Assembly: GCA_017431825.1 (NCBI GenBank)
Contig: JAFRKI010000002.1
Span: forward strand, 1-64,000
DNA from: Erysipelotrichaceae bacterium
Lineage (GTDB): Bacteria > Bacillota_I > Bacilli_A > Erysipelotrichales > Erysipelotrichaceae
Reading direction: 5' to 3'
Length of the DNA stretch: 64,000 nt
The number at the start of each line of letters is the position of its first letter. The stretch's first letter is position 1. A model generated the notes under the pieces. It saw only the letters and a list, made by a program, of their open reading frames with translations, did no database searches and was not told the DNA's origin. This document shows, in pieces, positions 8,691-17,657 of the stretch. Made by a program: the position numbers and the translations under genes.

Positions 8691-11600
8691 ATGAAGAAGA
8701 CCATGTTCAAGGATACCCTTCGGAATATAAGGAAGGACATAGTATCCTGGTTTTCGATCGTCATAATAGCCTGTCTGGCTGTGGCTGCCTATTTAGGCAT
8801 CCGTCTTTCGGCTGATTCGCTGCGTCTCAACATCAACGAATTCTACACCGATACTGATTTCCGTGACGTCGAGGTCCTGGCGACCATGCTGCTGAGCGAA
8901 GACGACATCAAAGCGCTCGAAGCCAACGAAAACGTTGAAAAGGCAGTCGGTATCTATAAGGCCAACGGGACGCTGCTGACCGGCAGTAAGGAAGAGGAAG
9001 TAATATTCATAAGCTATGATAAGGAAATAAATACTCCCGAGCTCGTGGAAGGAAGCCTGCCTGAAAAAAGCGATGAGTGTCTGATAGCCAAGGATATAGC
9101 TGATATCCTGGGCATAAAGCCCGGTGATACGATCGAAACGGAAGAAAACGAATATCTGAACAGGACCGCATTCACGGTCACGGGTATCGCCATTCATCCT
9201 GACCACATAATCGTCCAGAAGGAAACTCCGGGCAAACGCTATGTGATGATCAGCGACGACAATTTCAATAAGGAAGCATATGACAACTGTTACAGTGCTG
9301 CCGAGATCCTGCTTAAAAAGGATGCCGACAGCAACCGCTTTTCACAGTCCTATTATGACTACATAGATGAATGCGGAGACGAACTTGATGCGATAGCCAA
9401 AGAACGTTCCGTGATCCGCCGTCAGGAAATAATCGACCGTTATCAGACGCAGATCGAAGAAAAGCAGACAGAACTCGATAATGCCAGGGAAGAACTGGAC
9501 AATGCGAGCATCCAGCTTGAAGATGCCGATAAGCAGATAGAAGACGCTGAAAAGAAACTGGCATCCGCATACAAGCAGCTTATGGCCAAGAAGAAGGAGC
9601 TGAATAACGGCAAGGCTCAGCTCGATGATGCAGCCGCTCAACTCTCTTCAGGAAAAGCACAGCTTGATGATGCAAGGAAAAAGCTCACTGCAGCCAAGAA
9701 CGAGCTTTCCGACGGTTATGAAACGATACTCGACTACCGCGATCAGATCGAGGACTATCTGATAAATCTGATCCAGGAACACCACATCGAACCTGCCTAC
9801 AACATCAGCTGGGTAAGGGACAGAAGCTACAACATCGACAGTTCATCCCTTACTTTAGGAAATGTGGCCTTGACCGATAACTTCTCTGTCAATCTTTTAA
9901 GCATCGGCAATCAGGCTCAGCGTATCATCAACTGGCTGAGACAGTATACCGAAGAAGTACCGGAAGCCGAGATCAATGCCAAACTGGATGAATACCAGGC
10001 TTATATCGACGATATCAACAAATGGGAAGACGGACACAAAGAGTATCTTTCGTCCAAGAAGAAATACGATGAAGGAATGAGTACCTATAACGCTTCCTAT
10101 GCCCAATACAGTGAAGGGCTTTCGACTTATGAAAACGGACTGGCACAGTACAACAAAGCCTATAAGCAGTACAAGAGCAAGAAGTCTCTTCTTGAAAAGT
10201 CCAAAAAGGAACTGGAAGCCAGAAGGGCTGAATACGAACTTGGCCTTGAGGCATATGAACAGGCAAAAGTACAGATCGAAGATGCCAGGGAACAGCTAAA
10301 GAACCTGCCTGATAACCGCTGGGTCATCATGAACGTCAGAGGCAATGCCTGCTATGTCTTTACCAAGACCGTTTCCGGCAACTTCATAAGCATCAGTTCG
10401 ACTTTCTCACTGCTGTTCATATTCGTAGGAGCTCTGGTCATCTATTCGACCGTCGGTAAGAACATCGACGAACAGAAGAAGCTCGTCGGTACCGGAAAGG
10501 CTCTGGGTCTGTTCAACAGTGAGATACTGATGAAGTATCTGTGCTTCGGCCTTTCTTCAACAATCATCGGCTGTATAGCCGGTACCCTGATAGCCTATTT
10601 CGTCTTTGAAAAGATAATCCTGGGTCAGGAGCAGGTCTTCTTCCATCTTAAGGAACTGAGGCTCATTTTTGAACCGGTTCCGGTAATACTGGTCATGATC
10701 TTTGCGGTCGTTCTGGCCATCGCAGCAGTATTCCTGGCCTGCAGCAGGCTCCTTAAAGTACCGGCCTCCAAACTTATGCAGGGCAATGTTGGCGATGACA
10801 AGAAGCGCAAAAAGAAAAAGAATAAGTCCAAGGCATCCTTATATACGCGTCTGATCTTCAGAAACATGCGCTATGACATACGAAGGGTAGCGGTAACGGT
10901 CGTTTCCGTAGCGGGATGCTGCGCACTGATCCTGATCGGACTTACGGTATCCCATTCGATGTCTTCGGCTGCCGATATCCAGTTCAAGGAGATCTACCGC
11001 TACAGCCATCTGTTAAATATCAGTGACGATACGAGTGAAGAAAACAGGGAAAAGATCGAGACCACCATTAAGGATAACGGCGGTGAATTCATCAGGGTCC
11101 TTTATCAGGAGACTGTCTTCCAGAATGATGACGAACTCGATTCGGCACCTGTCATCTCAGGCGATCTCAACGAGATCTCCGAGTATATGCAGCTGACTGA
11201 TGCCAGGACCAAAGAACCGCTGAAACTAAGCGAGAAGGGCATTTATATCCCTCAGAAGCTAGATGAGAGCTCACGGATGGGCAAAGACGGCTATGTGCGT
11301 CTTTATTCGGGTACGATGGAACCTTTTGACGTGGAGATCTCCGACAGTTACGTGCTTTATATAGCCCGTATCTTCCTGATGTCTTCAAAACAGTACGAAA
11401 ATACTTTCAATAAGGAATTCGTTACCAATCAGTATCTGATACGCATGGATGACACGCGCTATGAAGCCATAAAGGATCAGATCGAGAATATCGAAGGCGT
11501 CAAGGAATTCATGCGTTCCACGGACCGTCTTGAGACCTTTGACAGCTTCATATCCATATCCAGATTCACAGTCATCCTGATGACGGCTATGGCCTTCATG

Positions 11601-11945
11601 ATGGCTTACTTCATAATCCTCAATCTCGTTAACATCTTCGTCAACCAGAAGAAGAAGGAGCTGACCATCATGCGGATAAACGGCTTTACGGTCAAAGAGG
11701 CCAAGAATTACCTGCGCTATGAAATGATCGCCACAACGGTGATCGGTATCATACTGGGTATCATTATCGGAGCCTTGCTGGCATACAAGATCATCGTCCT
11801 GCTGGAATCGATAAACTGTTTTGACCGCAGGATATACGTTCCGGGCGTGCTTATCGCAGCATCGGTAACGGCAGTTCTGTCCGTTCTGATAAGCGCCTAT
11901 GCCTTAAGGAAGGTAAAGAAGCTGAAACTGTCCGATATAGCTTAG
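8691..11945 (+). CDS. FtsX-like ABC transporter permease with long extracellular coiled coils
   Basis: 1084 residues. A TM helix (about 18-37) leads into an extracytoplasmic domain with two heptad-rich stretches. One is at about 225-345 (repeated 'AQLDDA' and 'KKEL' type units), the other at about 430-540 with repeated Tyr. Then come a three-helix FtsX block (about 563-697), a Lys-rich cytoplasmic stretch (about 703-713), a TM at about 735-755, a second extracellular domain, and a last three-helix FtsX block (about 957-1075). Relatives move lipids or peptides, or act mechanically on envelope enzymes. It forms a two-gene unit with the GAF-ABC ATPase. Its stop overlaps the end of the converging glycosyltransferase gene by 4 bp. 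Confidence 0.93.
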   Translation: MKKTMFKDTLRNIRKDIVSWFSIVIIACLAVAAYLGIRLSADSLRLNINEFYTDTDFRDVEVLATMLLSEDDIKALEANENVEKAVGIYKANGTLLTGSKEEEVIFISYDKEINTPELVEGSLPEKSDECLIAKDIADILGIKPGDTIETEENEYLNRTAFTVTGIAIHPDHIIVQKETPGKRYVMISDDNFNKEAYDNCYSAAEILLKKDADSNRFSQSYYDYIDECGDELDAIAKERSVIRRQEIIDRYQTQIEEKQTELDNAREELDNASIQLEDADKQIEDAEKKLASAYKQLMAKKKELNNGKAQLDDAAAQLSSGKAQLDDARKKLTAAKNELSDGYETILDYRDQIEDYLINLIQEHHIEPAYNISWVRDRSYNIDSSSLTLGNVALTDNFSVNLLSIGNQAQRIINWLRQYTEEVPEAEINAKLDEYQAYIDDINKWEDGHKEYLSSKKKYDEGMSTYNASYAQYSEGLSTYENGLAQYNKAYKQYKSKKSLLEKSKKELEARRAEYELGLEAYEQAKVQIEDAREQLKNLPDNRWVIMNVRGNACYVFTKTVSGNFISISSTFSLLFIFVGALVIYSTVGKNIDEQKKLVGTGKALGLFNSEILMKYLCFGLSSTIIGCIAGTLIAYFVFEKIILGQEQVFFHLKELRLIFEPVPVILVMIFAVVLAIAAVFLACSRLLKVPASKLMQGNVGDDKKRKKKKNKSKASLYTRLIFRNMRYDIRRVAVTVVSVAGCCALILIGLTVSHSMSSAADIQFKEIYRYSHLLNISDDTSEENREKIETTIKDNGGEFIRVLYQETVFQNDDELDSAPVISGDLNEISEYMQLTDARTKEPLKLSEKGIYIPQKLDESSRMGKDGYVRLYSGTMEPFDVEISDSYVLYIARIFLMSSKQYENTFNKEFVTNQYLIRMDDTRYEAIKDQIENIEGVKEFMRSTDRLETFDSFISISRFTVILMTAMAFMMAYFIILNLVNIFVNQKKKELTIMRINGFTVKEAKNYLRYEMIATTVIGIILGIIIGALLAYKIIVLLESINCFDRRIYVPGVLIAASVTAVLSVLISAYALRKVKKLKLSDIA

Positions 11946-13117
11946 GAACGTCTTAACTGGGTCCACTTGCATTCTCTTAAAAAGAGACAGTACACAAGGA
12001 TCGGGAACCAGCTGATCAGAAACAAAGGGAAGCAGATTATCCCTTTTTTAAGTTCACTGATGCGTTTGCCGTTTTTCTTAACGGCGATTGCTGCATATGC
12101 ACAAACCGGGACCCAGAATGCCGCTATTATTATAAGCAGGCGGATAATAAACGGCAGAAAGGAAAAGATATACCCGTAAGTAATGAAAAGGGCGACCATG
12201 AAACAGGCGATGAATAATGCCATGATGCAGGTCATGGCTATGTCAAAGCAGGCCAGAGATCCTTTACGGGCTTTGGCGAAAAGAGCTTTCAGATATTTAC
12301 GGAAACACTGGATGATGCCGTAGGTCCAGCGAAGTCTCTGGATAAGCGACGTTCTGAACGTTGCGGTGAAACTGTCATATACTACGGCTTTATCACAGTA
12401 GACGATCTTTTTATCGTTAAGCGCACAGATGATGGAAAACTCATAGTCTTCGGTTATGGTCACAAGCCTGAAGTCCATTTCATCGATGAGTTCCCTGGAT
12501 ACTGCCCAGCCCGATCCGTTGATGGTAGCCGTTCTTCCGGGATTGTTGCCGTTGACGTTAAAAAAGGAATTGATGAAGGAATAAAAGATCTCGTAACACT
12601 GGGCTATCCAGGTGTTGAGAGGAAGCTTTCCGGTCCTTTTTCCCTGAATGACCGATGCATCAGTGCCCATCATCCTGTTCATTTCTTCCAGAAACTGCGG
12701 ATGTACCGCGTTATCGGCATCGATTATCACATAGGCATCGGCCTCATCGTGATCCTTAAGAAGTCCGAAGGCCGCTTCCAGTACTGTTCCCTTGGTACCG
12801 GTATCCGTATTACAGTAAAGACTTACGGCATCAAAAGAAGCGGCTATCTTCTCGGTATCGTCCGTACAGTCATTTATCAGGACATAGGTATCGTACAGGT
12901 CTTTCGGATAATCAAGTCTGCTTACGCTTTCCAGGAGAGAGCCGATAACGCTCTCTTCATTACGGGCAGGTATAAGGATCGCAAAATGTTTCCTGTCGCA
13001 TTCCTTAGTGTTATATGAATCTTCAGTATTGTTCCTAAACGCATGTATAAGAAAATACAGGGCATAGATCCCGAACATGACGACGATACAGGCTGAGATG
13101 ACAAATAGTGTTTTCAT
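11942..13117 (-). CDS. Membrane glycosyltransferase, family 2
   Basis: An N-terminal TM helix (about 1-25) precedes a GT-A domain with 'AILIPARNEE', 'IDADNAV' (the metal-binding DxD), 'TEDYEFS' (the catalytic ED) and 'QRLRWTYG' (Q/RxxRW). Two or three C-terminal TM helices follow (about 290-380). This order is that of processive or polyprenol-linked inverting GT2 enzymes, so a role in a surface polysaccharide or glycolipid is likely; sugar and acceptor are unknown. There is no ribosome site ahead of ATG, while a TATAAG at 13127-13132 ends only 9 bp upstream, so the mRNA may lack a leader. No other glycan gene adjoins it. Confidence 0.88.
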   Translation of the reverse strand: MKTLFVISACIVVMFGIYALYFLIHAFRNNTEDSYNTKECDRKHFAILIPARNEESVIGSLLESVSRLDYPKDLYDTYVLINDCTDDTEKIAASFDAVSLYCNTDTGTKGTVLEAAFGLLKDHDEADAYVIIDADNAVHPQFLEEMNRMMGTDASVIQGKRTGKLPLNTWIAQCYEIFYSFINSFFNVNGNNPGRTATINGSGWAVSRELIDEMDFRLVTITEDYEFSIICALNDKKIVYCDKAVVYDSFTATFRTSLIQRLRWTYGIIQCFRKYLKALFAKARKGSLACFDIAMTCIMALFIACFMVALFITYGYIFSFLPFIIRLLIIIAAFWVPVCAYAAIAVKKNGKRISELKKGIICFPLFLISWFPILVYCLFLRECKWTQLRRS

Positions 13118-13183
13118 ATTACAAGTCTTATATATTTTCGTATTTTTTCAGGGATTAGGCAACAGTTTATTGCGAATTAAAAA

Positions 13184-13209
13184 AAACTGTCTTAGCGTTA
13201 AGACAGTTT
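13184..13209 (-). terminator. Terminator of the 222-aa membrane protein gene
   Basis: Eleven-base perfect arms (13184-13194 / 13199-13209) around GCGT are followed on the minus strand by a T-run. Weaker flanks on the plus strand suggest one direction. Confidence 0.85.
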
Positions 13210-13243
13210 ATGACATTATATTGCCGATCAGGATCTGCTCAGA

Positions 13244-13912
13244 TCAGATGATGCCAAGCGGGATCAGGGTTATAAGCAGCACGGCTACCAGCGTCCATTC
13301 GCCGATCAGGAAAGCGTTGCGCTTTTTCGGTTCCATATCCGGAACGTAGTTGGAGGCAAGGAAGAACGGTATATAGGTCGTAATGAATACCGGCAGCACG
13401 CCCCACCATTTATAGACCCAGATGAAGGAATGATTGCTGGTACCGGCCAGGAACGATTCAAACAGGGCAAAGAGCAGGGCCATTTCCAGTGCACCCACGA
13501 GCTTGCAGCTGATACCGCCTTTGCCGTCCTTGGCGAAATAGCGCTTGTTTCTGTCTTTCGGCAGCATCTTGAAGGATATGATGCCTGCCAGTGAGAACAT
13601 CATCGACAGTTCCCAGCACACTCCTATCAGAAGAATGAAGGTGGTAGAGGCATTCGATACCGCCCATAAAGGATATTCGAAGAAGTGGGCGATAACCGCA
13701 TTTCCTATCTCATAGAGCCAGTGCACTCCATATAAGGCGAAACCGGCATAGATGACATCATAGTTCCCCTCATGGAACTCCGACCAGTATACATAGAACA
13801 CTACGGCCAGAATGAAGATGAAGGTCCAGTTGAAGTTTTCCGTGCTTCTGACAATGATCTGTCTGATCAGATCCATGGCTTCCTGTGAGCCGTCTCCCCA
13901 GAATACAAACAT
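13244..13912 (-). CDS. Multi-pass membrane protein of unknown function
   Basis: I do not recognise the family. The 222-residue protein has about six hydrophobic segments, roughly at 28-45, 52-70, 85-115, 135-155, 165-190 and 200-220. It has several Trp/His-containing loops ('YGVHWLYEIGNAV', 'WVYKWWGVLP') and a Lys/Arg-rich cytoplasmic stretch ('PKDRNKRYFAKDGKGG'). GAGAGG lies 8 bp before ATG. It is divergent from the next gene and is a monocistronic unit with its own terminator. Membrane location is well supported; function is not. Confidence 0.75.
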   Translation of the reverse strand: MFVFWGDGSQEAMDLIRQIIVRSTENFNWTFIFILAVVFYVYWSEFHEGNYDVIYAGFALYGVHWLYEIGNAVIAHFFEYPLWAVSNASTTFILLIGVCWELSMMFSLAGIISFKMLPKDRNKRYFAKDGKGGISCKLVGALEMALLFALFESFLAGTSNHSFIWVYKWWGVLPVFITTYIPFFLASNYVPDMEPKKRNAFLIGEWTLVAVLLITLIPLGII

Positions 13913-13994
13913 ATTATTACCTCTCTAAGTTATTTCAGTTATTTATATTATATTTTATTTCGATGATTTATAATATGAATCATCCGCTAAAATG

Positions 13995-14000
13995 TATAAT
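13995..14000 (+). promoter_or_regulatory. Probable -10 of the 154-aa membrane protein gene
   Basis: TATAAT preceded by TG, 35 bp before the chosen ATG. No clear -35 hexamer is seen. Confidence 0.45.
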
Positions 14001-14034
14001 TAATGTGTTGGAAATCAATGAAGAGGTAATAGGA

Positions 14035-14499
14035 ATGGAAACTAAAGAATACCTGAACGAGGAAGAATATCAGCAGAATAACCAAAAGGTAAGAAAGACC
14101 GGAAAGATGCTGCTCATCATCGGCATAGCCATGATGGCAGCCGGCGTAGTGTGTCTGGTACTGGGATTTCTGGGATTCGGATCAAGCTTTGCGACTGGAA
14201 TAAGCTCCGCCCAGAACGGTACGCTGGATAATGTGGGAATGGCCAGGAACACCTTCGGCAGCATGGGTCTGTTTGCGATAGGCGGATTCATGAACGTCAT
14301 CGGCCTGGGCATCACGGGATTCGGTGCCATGACTTCACTTCTGGGACACAGAAGAGAGATCACGGCCTACACCACGCAGCAGGTAATGCCGATAGTTCAG
14401 GAAGGAATCGAAAAGATGACTCCTACTGCCGCCAAAGCCGCAGGAGATATTGCGGAAAGCATCAGCAGAGGCATCAAGGAAGGTCTTAAGGACGAGTAA
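14035..14499 (+). CDS. Small membrane protein of unknown function
   Basis: 154 residues with two hydrophobic segments (about 20-45 and 73-105), the second rich in Gly. The C-terminal tail is charged and amphipathic ('IAESISRGIKEGL'). The frame could start at 13885, but that would overlap the divergent gene. ATG at 14035 has AGAGG 8 bp upstream and a TATAAT at 13995, so I use it. I do not recognise the family. It is a single-gene unit ending at a bidirectional terminator. Confidence 0.7.
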   Translation: METKEYLNEEEYQQNNQKVRKTGKMLLIIGIAMMAAGVVCLVLGFLGFGSSFATGISSAQNGTLDNVGMARNTFGSMGLFAIGGFMNVIGLGITGFGAMTSLLGHRREITAYTTQQVMPIVQEGIEKMTPTAAKAAGDIAESISRGIKEGLKDE

Positions 14500-14522
14500 G
14501 ACAGAATCAGCAGATCAAAAAG

Positions 14523-14544
14523 AAAAGCCGATCACTCGGCTTTT
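14523..14544. terminator. Bidirectional terminator
   Basis: AAAAGCCGA / TCGGCTTTT with loop TCAC, followed by T residues. The stop codon of the converging symporter gene lies in its loop. Confidence 0.88.
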
Positions 14545-15905
14545 TTTCTTTTCAGTTTAAGGATGATGGTCAGAAGCAATAAGAGATATACCACCATGAT
14601 GCCCATGGATACCAGACACATCGTATCGGACTTGGCAGCCAGACCCACCAGTACCAGGATCGGCGCACCTAAAACGATACCGAAGCTGCTGCCGGTAATG
14701 AGATTATTGGCAGCCGGAGTTTCAAAGTTGCCGTCCACTTCCCTTAAAAGAAGGACACCTGATGATATCGTACCCGTCAGCATGCCGAACATGGAGATGA
14801 GTCCCTGATAGTAATAGTCCTTGTATACTTTCCTGCAGACAAAGGACAGATAGAACCAGGTGACCAATCCTCCAAGAGAAACCATCAGAATGAAAGGCAG
14901 CCACAGGCCTTTGATGTCTTCAAGATTTATGGATGCGATACCGGCAACGATCATGATGTCGAAGAAGAAGCCGGAGATCCTGTTCAGGAGGTAGTTGTTC
15001 TGAGACTGAAGCGTCTTGGATACGATGGTCTTTTCCTTAGGGAAAAGCTTCTTGAACAGCATGGCTACCGCGGAAGCGATGATGAAGTTAAAGCCCCAGA
15101 TAAGGGAGTTGAGCATCTTGGCTGCTCCCGGAAGCAGGGCGGACAGACCGCTGGTCAGTCCCCAGATGGCCAGGAAGGCAATGAGATAGACGACCAGGAC
15201 CATTGATACCTGTACGGAGAGGACGTCGATGGAATCGGTACCGTCGCTCTTTTTTTCGAAATTGTAGTCGCCGTTGATGCTTGCGGAAGCGGCCGTCTTA
15301 TCAGCCTTGGCGAACTTGCCTTTATTCCTCAGGATATTGAGGATGATGACGCCGACGATGCAGGCCACCAGATATCCGGATGCCGCTATGGACATGCCGA
15401 AGCTTCTGCCGCCCGCAAAACCTAAACCTTCATAGGTTGAACCGATATTATTGGCCTGACCAGGACCCTGACCGTAGCCCATAGGCAACAGCATGCCTGC
15501 AGCCTTGAATAATCCCGGCATCAGCGTATAGGAAAGAAGGACCGTGATAAGTAAGCCGGTAAGGCCCTGTACAAGGTAAGTGGATACGATGATGGCGCCC
15601 GATTTAAGTCCGGTCATATTGCCTGAAGCCTCGCTTTCCTTTTCCGCCGTTCTAAGAGACATGGCCACAAAACCCAGGGCGATGCCGTGAAAGACCAGCG
15701 TCTCCAGCAGGCTTTCATTTAACGTAAGACCGGCGTATTTGGCAGCCAGTAAAAGGAATCCTCCCAGTACGGCAACCGGCATCATCAGCTTACGGACGAA
15801 TGATATACGGTGTCTGAGAAAATCGGCCAGCAGGATGGCCAGTGCGATATAGCCTATCTGAATGATAAAGCCCCATAGGCTCTGATTTGCTGCTGAATAA
15901 TCCAT
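14532..15905 (-). CDS. Sodium:glutamate symporter-like transporter (GltS family)
   Basis: 457 residues with roughly ten to twelve TM segments. The first half carries the Gly-rich re-entrant motif 'MGYGQGPGQANNIG', close to the GltS signature, and the second half carries 'GMLTGTISSGVLLLREVDG', its pseudo-repeat counterpart. GltS proteins import glutamate with Na+. Here the anion specificity is uncertain and the protein is longer than E. coli GltS (401 aa), with an acidic/Ser-rich central loop. It begins 3 bp after the acyltransferase gene, so the two are co-transcribed. Confidence 0.85.
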   Translation of the reverse strand: MDYSAANQSLWGFIIQIGYIALAILLADFLRHRISFVRKLMMPVAVLGGFLLLAAKYAGLTLNESLLETLVFHGIALGFVAMSLRTAEKESEASGNMTGLKSGAIIVSTYLVQGLTGLLITVLLSYTLMPGLFKAAGMLLPMGYGQGPGQANNIGSTYEGLGFAGGRSFGMSIAASGYLVACIVGVIILNILRNKGKFAKADKTAASASINGDYNFEKKSDGTDSIDVLSVQVSMVLVVYLIAFLAIWGLTSGLSALLPGAAKMLNSLIWGFNFIIASAVAMLFKKLFPKEKTIVSKTLQSQNNYLLNRISGFFFDIMIVAGIASINLEDIKGLWLPFILMVSLGGLVTWFYLSFVCRKVYKDYYYQGLISMFGMLTGTISSGVLLLREVDGNFETPAANNLITGSSFGIVLGAPILVLVGLAAKSDTMCLVSMGIMVVYLLLLLTIILKLKRKKAE

Positions 15906-15908
15906 AAC

Positions 15909-17057
15909 TTACTCCTTATTGTTTATTTTCTTCCAGATCTCCAGATACTTGCGAAGATTGACTTCGCCTTCGATCTTTATCTGATAATAATGATCATCAT
16001 ATGTAAATAATAACACTCCGAATCTCGTCATAGCCATACGTCTTATATCCTTTAAAGGGAAATGATAGTCGGCACAGATGAGTTCATCGTTGCTCATAGC
16101 CAACGGGCCTGAGGCAAGTTCCTTCACTTCATGATTTCCGTAGATCTCCTTTAGTGTCGAATCGTCCTGTCTGAAGAGGATATCATCGCTGACTTTACGG
16201 AAATTAAGATCTCGGACGTTCTTCTTCTGCCATTTCTCCCATTCGGCCAGATTCGCAAACGGATCAGCCGGTTCAAAGAGGCCGTATTCATTGACCGTCA
16301 GTTCAAGACCGCAGTCGCAGTTTAGATGACTGCCTGAGCTCCTTAAGCCGGTAGTGCTTAAGCATTTAGGACACAGGTACAGCATCCTTTCCAGATGCTC
16401 AGCCATGCAATCGCTCTTATAGCGGATCTTATTCTCTTTCTGGAACTGCCAGACATCCACGAAGAGGTCCTTGTTCATGATCTCGTTGATCTCTTCCGGC
16501 GTCTTGTCCTTAAGTTCTTCCGGCGTATAAACACCGGCAACTTCGCCTTTGATGCAGCCTTTTCTTACTTTATCGGCCCACCTTGGCAGACTCAGAAAAC
16601 CGCCGATCATCCTATAAGTCACCAGGGTAACGCCGGAATCTTTAACGAGCTTGCCGGTGCCTCTGATAACGGTCCTGCTCAAGCCGTCCCAGCTCTGTTC
16701 ACCTTCACCGAAGATGCATACCGAGTGCCCCGCATGCAGATGCTCAAGACATCTGGATGTGGTGTCACCGGCTGATGCGCCTTTTTTACGGGCTATCGGA
16801 TCTACCAGCCATATGATCAGTTTGGATACGAAACCCAGTCTGAATATATGTTCTGATGCCACATAGTAGACCTGTTTCTTCTTCAGGGCCATTGCCAGTA
16901 AGAGAGGGTCCCAGGTCGTACAGTGATTGGTAATGAGGATGATAGGGCCATCGACCTTTATCTCTTCAAAATCGGGATTGAACTTGTGTCTGACTACGGG
17001 TTTAAGGATGAAATACAGCAGTTTCCAGACACGCTGGTGATGTTTATATAAGTCCAT
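15909..17057 (-). CDS. PlsC-type acyltransferase with C-terminal zinc-ribbon and PH-like tail
   Basis: Residues ~15-200 are a lysophospholipid acyltransferase domain: 'NHCTTWD' (44-50) is the catalytic NHx4D box and 'FGEGEQSWDG' (about 115) the acyl-acceptor motif. It should acylate a lysophosphatidate-like lipid at the membrane. The next part is unusual: 'CPKC' and 'CDCG' (about 235-255) look like a zinc ribbon, and the last ~110 residues are a mixed strand region ('RRMAMTRFGVLLFTYDDHYYQIKI') that may be PH-like. Canonical PlsC enzymes are ~240 residues. It shares an operon with the downstream GltS-like gene. AAAGG lies upstream of ATG. Confidence 0.88.
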   Translation of the reverse strand: MDLYKHHQRVWKLLYFILKPVVRHKFNPDFEEIKVDGPIILITNHCTTWDPLLLAMALKKKQVYYVASEHIFRLGFVSKLIIWLVDPIARKKGASAGDTTSRCLEHLHAGHSVCIFGEGEQSWDGLSRTVIRGTGKLVKDSGVTLVTYRMIGGFLSLPRWADKVRKGCIKGEVAGVYTPEELKDKTPEEINEIMNKDLFVDVWQFQKENKIRYKSDCMAEHLERMLYLCPKCLSTTGLRSSGSHLNCDCGLELTVNEYGLFEPADPFANLAEWEKWQKKNVRDLNFRKVSDDILFRQDDSTLKEIYGNHEVKELASGPLAMSNDELICADYHFPLKDIRRMAMTRFGVLLFTYDDHYYQIKIEGEVNLRKYLEIWKKINNKE

Positions 17058-17347
17058 AATGATTGACCTTTCTTTTCTATAATAACAGCAATAGAGGCAA
17101 AATACGCTTAAAACCTGCTAATTACAGCTAAAAAAGCTCAACATAATAAGCTGACCAGATATATAAAAGGATTATCAGACTTTACATCATCAGATATAAA
17201 TAGTGATAAGATTAAATTAAGGAACAGCATAACAATAGCAGATAATTATATTACGCAGATGGTTTTATTGGTTTTCTATTAATGCCATCATCATGTGTTA
17301 AAGAATATGGCACATTCGTTCCGGGAATAGAAGGGGGGAGCTCTTTA
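17058..17347. other. AT-rich intergenic region ahead of the gat PTS genes
   Basis: This 290-bp stretch separates the divergent acyltransferase and PTS operons and must hold both promoters. It is rich in A/T and in short repeats of the AGATATAA/GATAA type. I find no convincing open frame, riboswitch or clear dyad operator in it. The in-frame ATG at 17282 is not used because a much better ribosome site lies at 17331-17340. Confidence 0.5.
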
Positions 17348-17638
17348 TTGAAGAAGATTCTGTTTGTATGTGCTACCGGAGGAATCACTTCGACTGTAGC
17401 CGAGAATCACATCATCGAAGCATGCAAAAAGGGCGGAGTTGACGTAAAGACCATCAGGTGTTCAGCACCCGAAGTCAGATCGTTTGTCGATGATGTCGAT
17501 TTCATCGTTTCTACTGCTGCGATCGGAAACAATTATCCGAAACCGGTAGTTGACGGTCTGCCTTTCCTGACAGGGATCGGCAGGGATGAACTGATCGAAA
17601 AGATCGTTGAATTAGCTAAACAGGAAACTACAGAATAG
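17348..17638 (+). CDS. gatB: PTS galactitol-type enzyme IIB
   Basis: About 96 residues. After a TTG start the protein begins MKKILFVCATGG, with Cys8 as the phospho-accepting residue, then 'ITSTVAENHI'. It takes phosphate from IIA and passes it to the sugar bound to IIC. The frame stays open upstream to ATG 17282, but AAGGGGGGAG at 17331-17340 sits 7 bp before TTG 17348, and starting there gives the family's normal length (~94). It is followed 19 bp later by gatC. The galactitol-type assignment is to the PTS family; the actual sugar alcohol or sugar is unproven. Confidence 0.9.
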   Translation: MKKILFVCATGGITSTVAENHIIEACKKGGVDVKTIRCSAPEVRSFVDDVDFIVSTAAIGNNYPKPVVDGLPFLTGIGRDELIEKIVELAKQETTE

Positions 17639-17657
17639 AAAGAAGGAAATCTTAATC

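Noticed and set aside
17308..17323. Sigma-54-like site TGGCAC-N5-TTCC ahead of the gat PTS genes
   Set aside because: The -12 element lacks the GC pair, and the transcript would start inside the ribosome site at 17331-17340, leaving no usable leader.
17282..17347. Longer enzyme IIB starting at ATG 17282
   Set aside because: There is no ribosome site there, and the extra 22 residues do not fit the family. TTG 17348 has a near-perfect site and gives the normal length.
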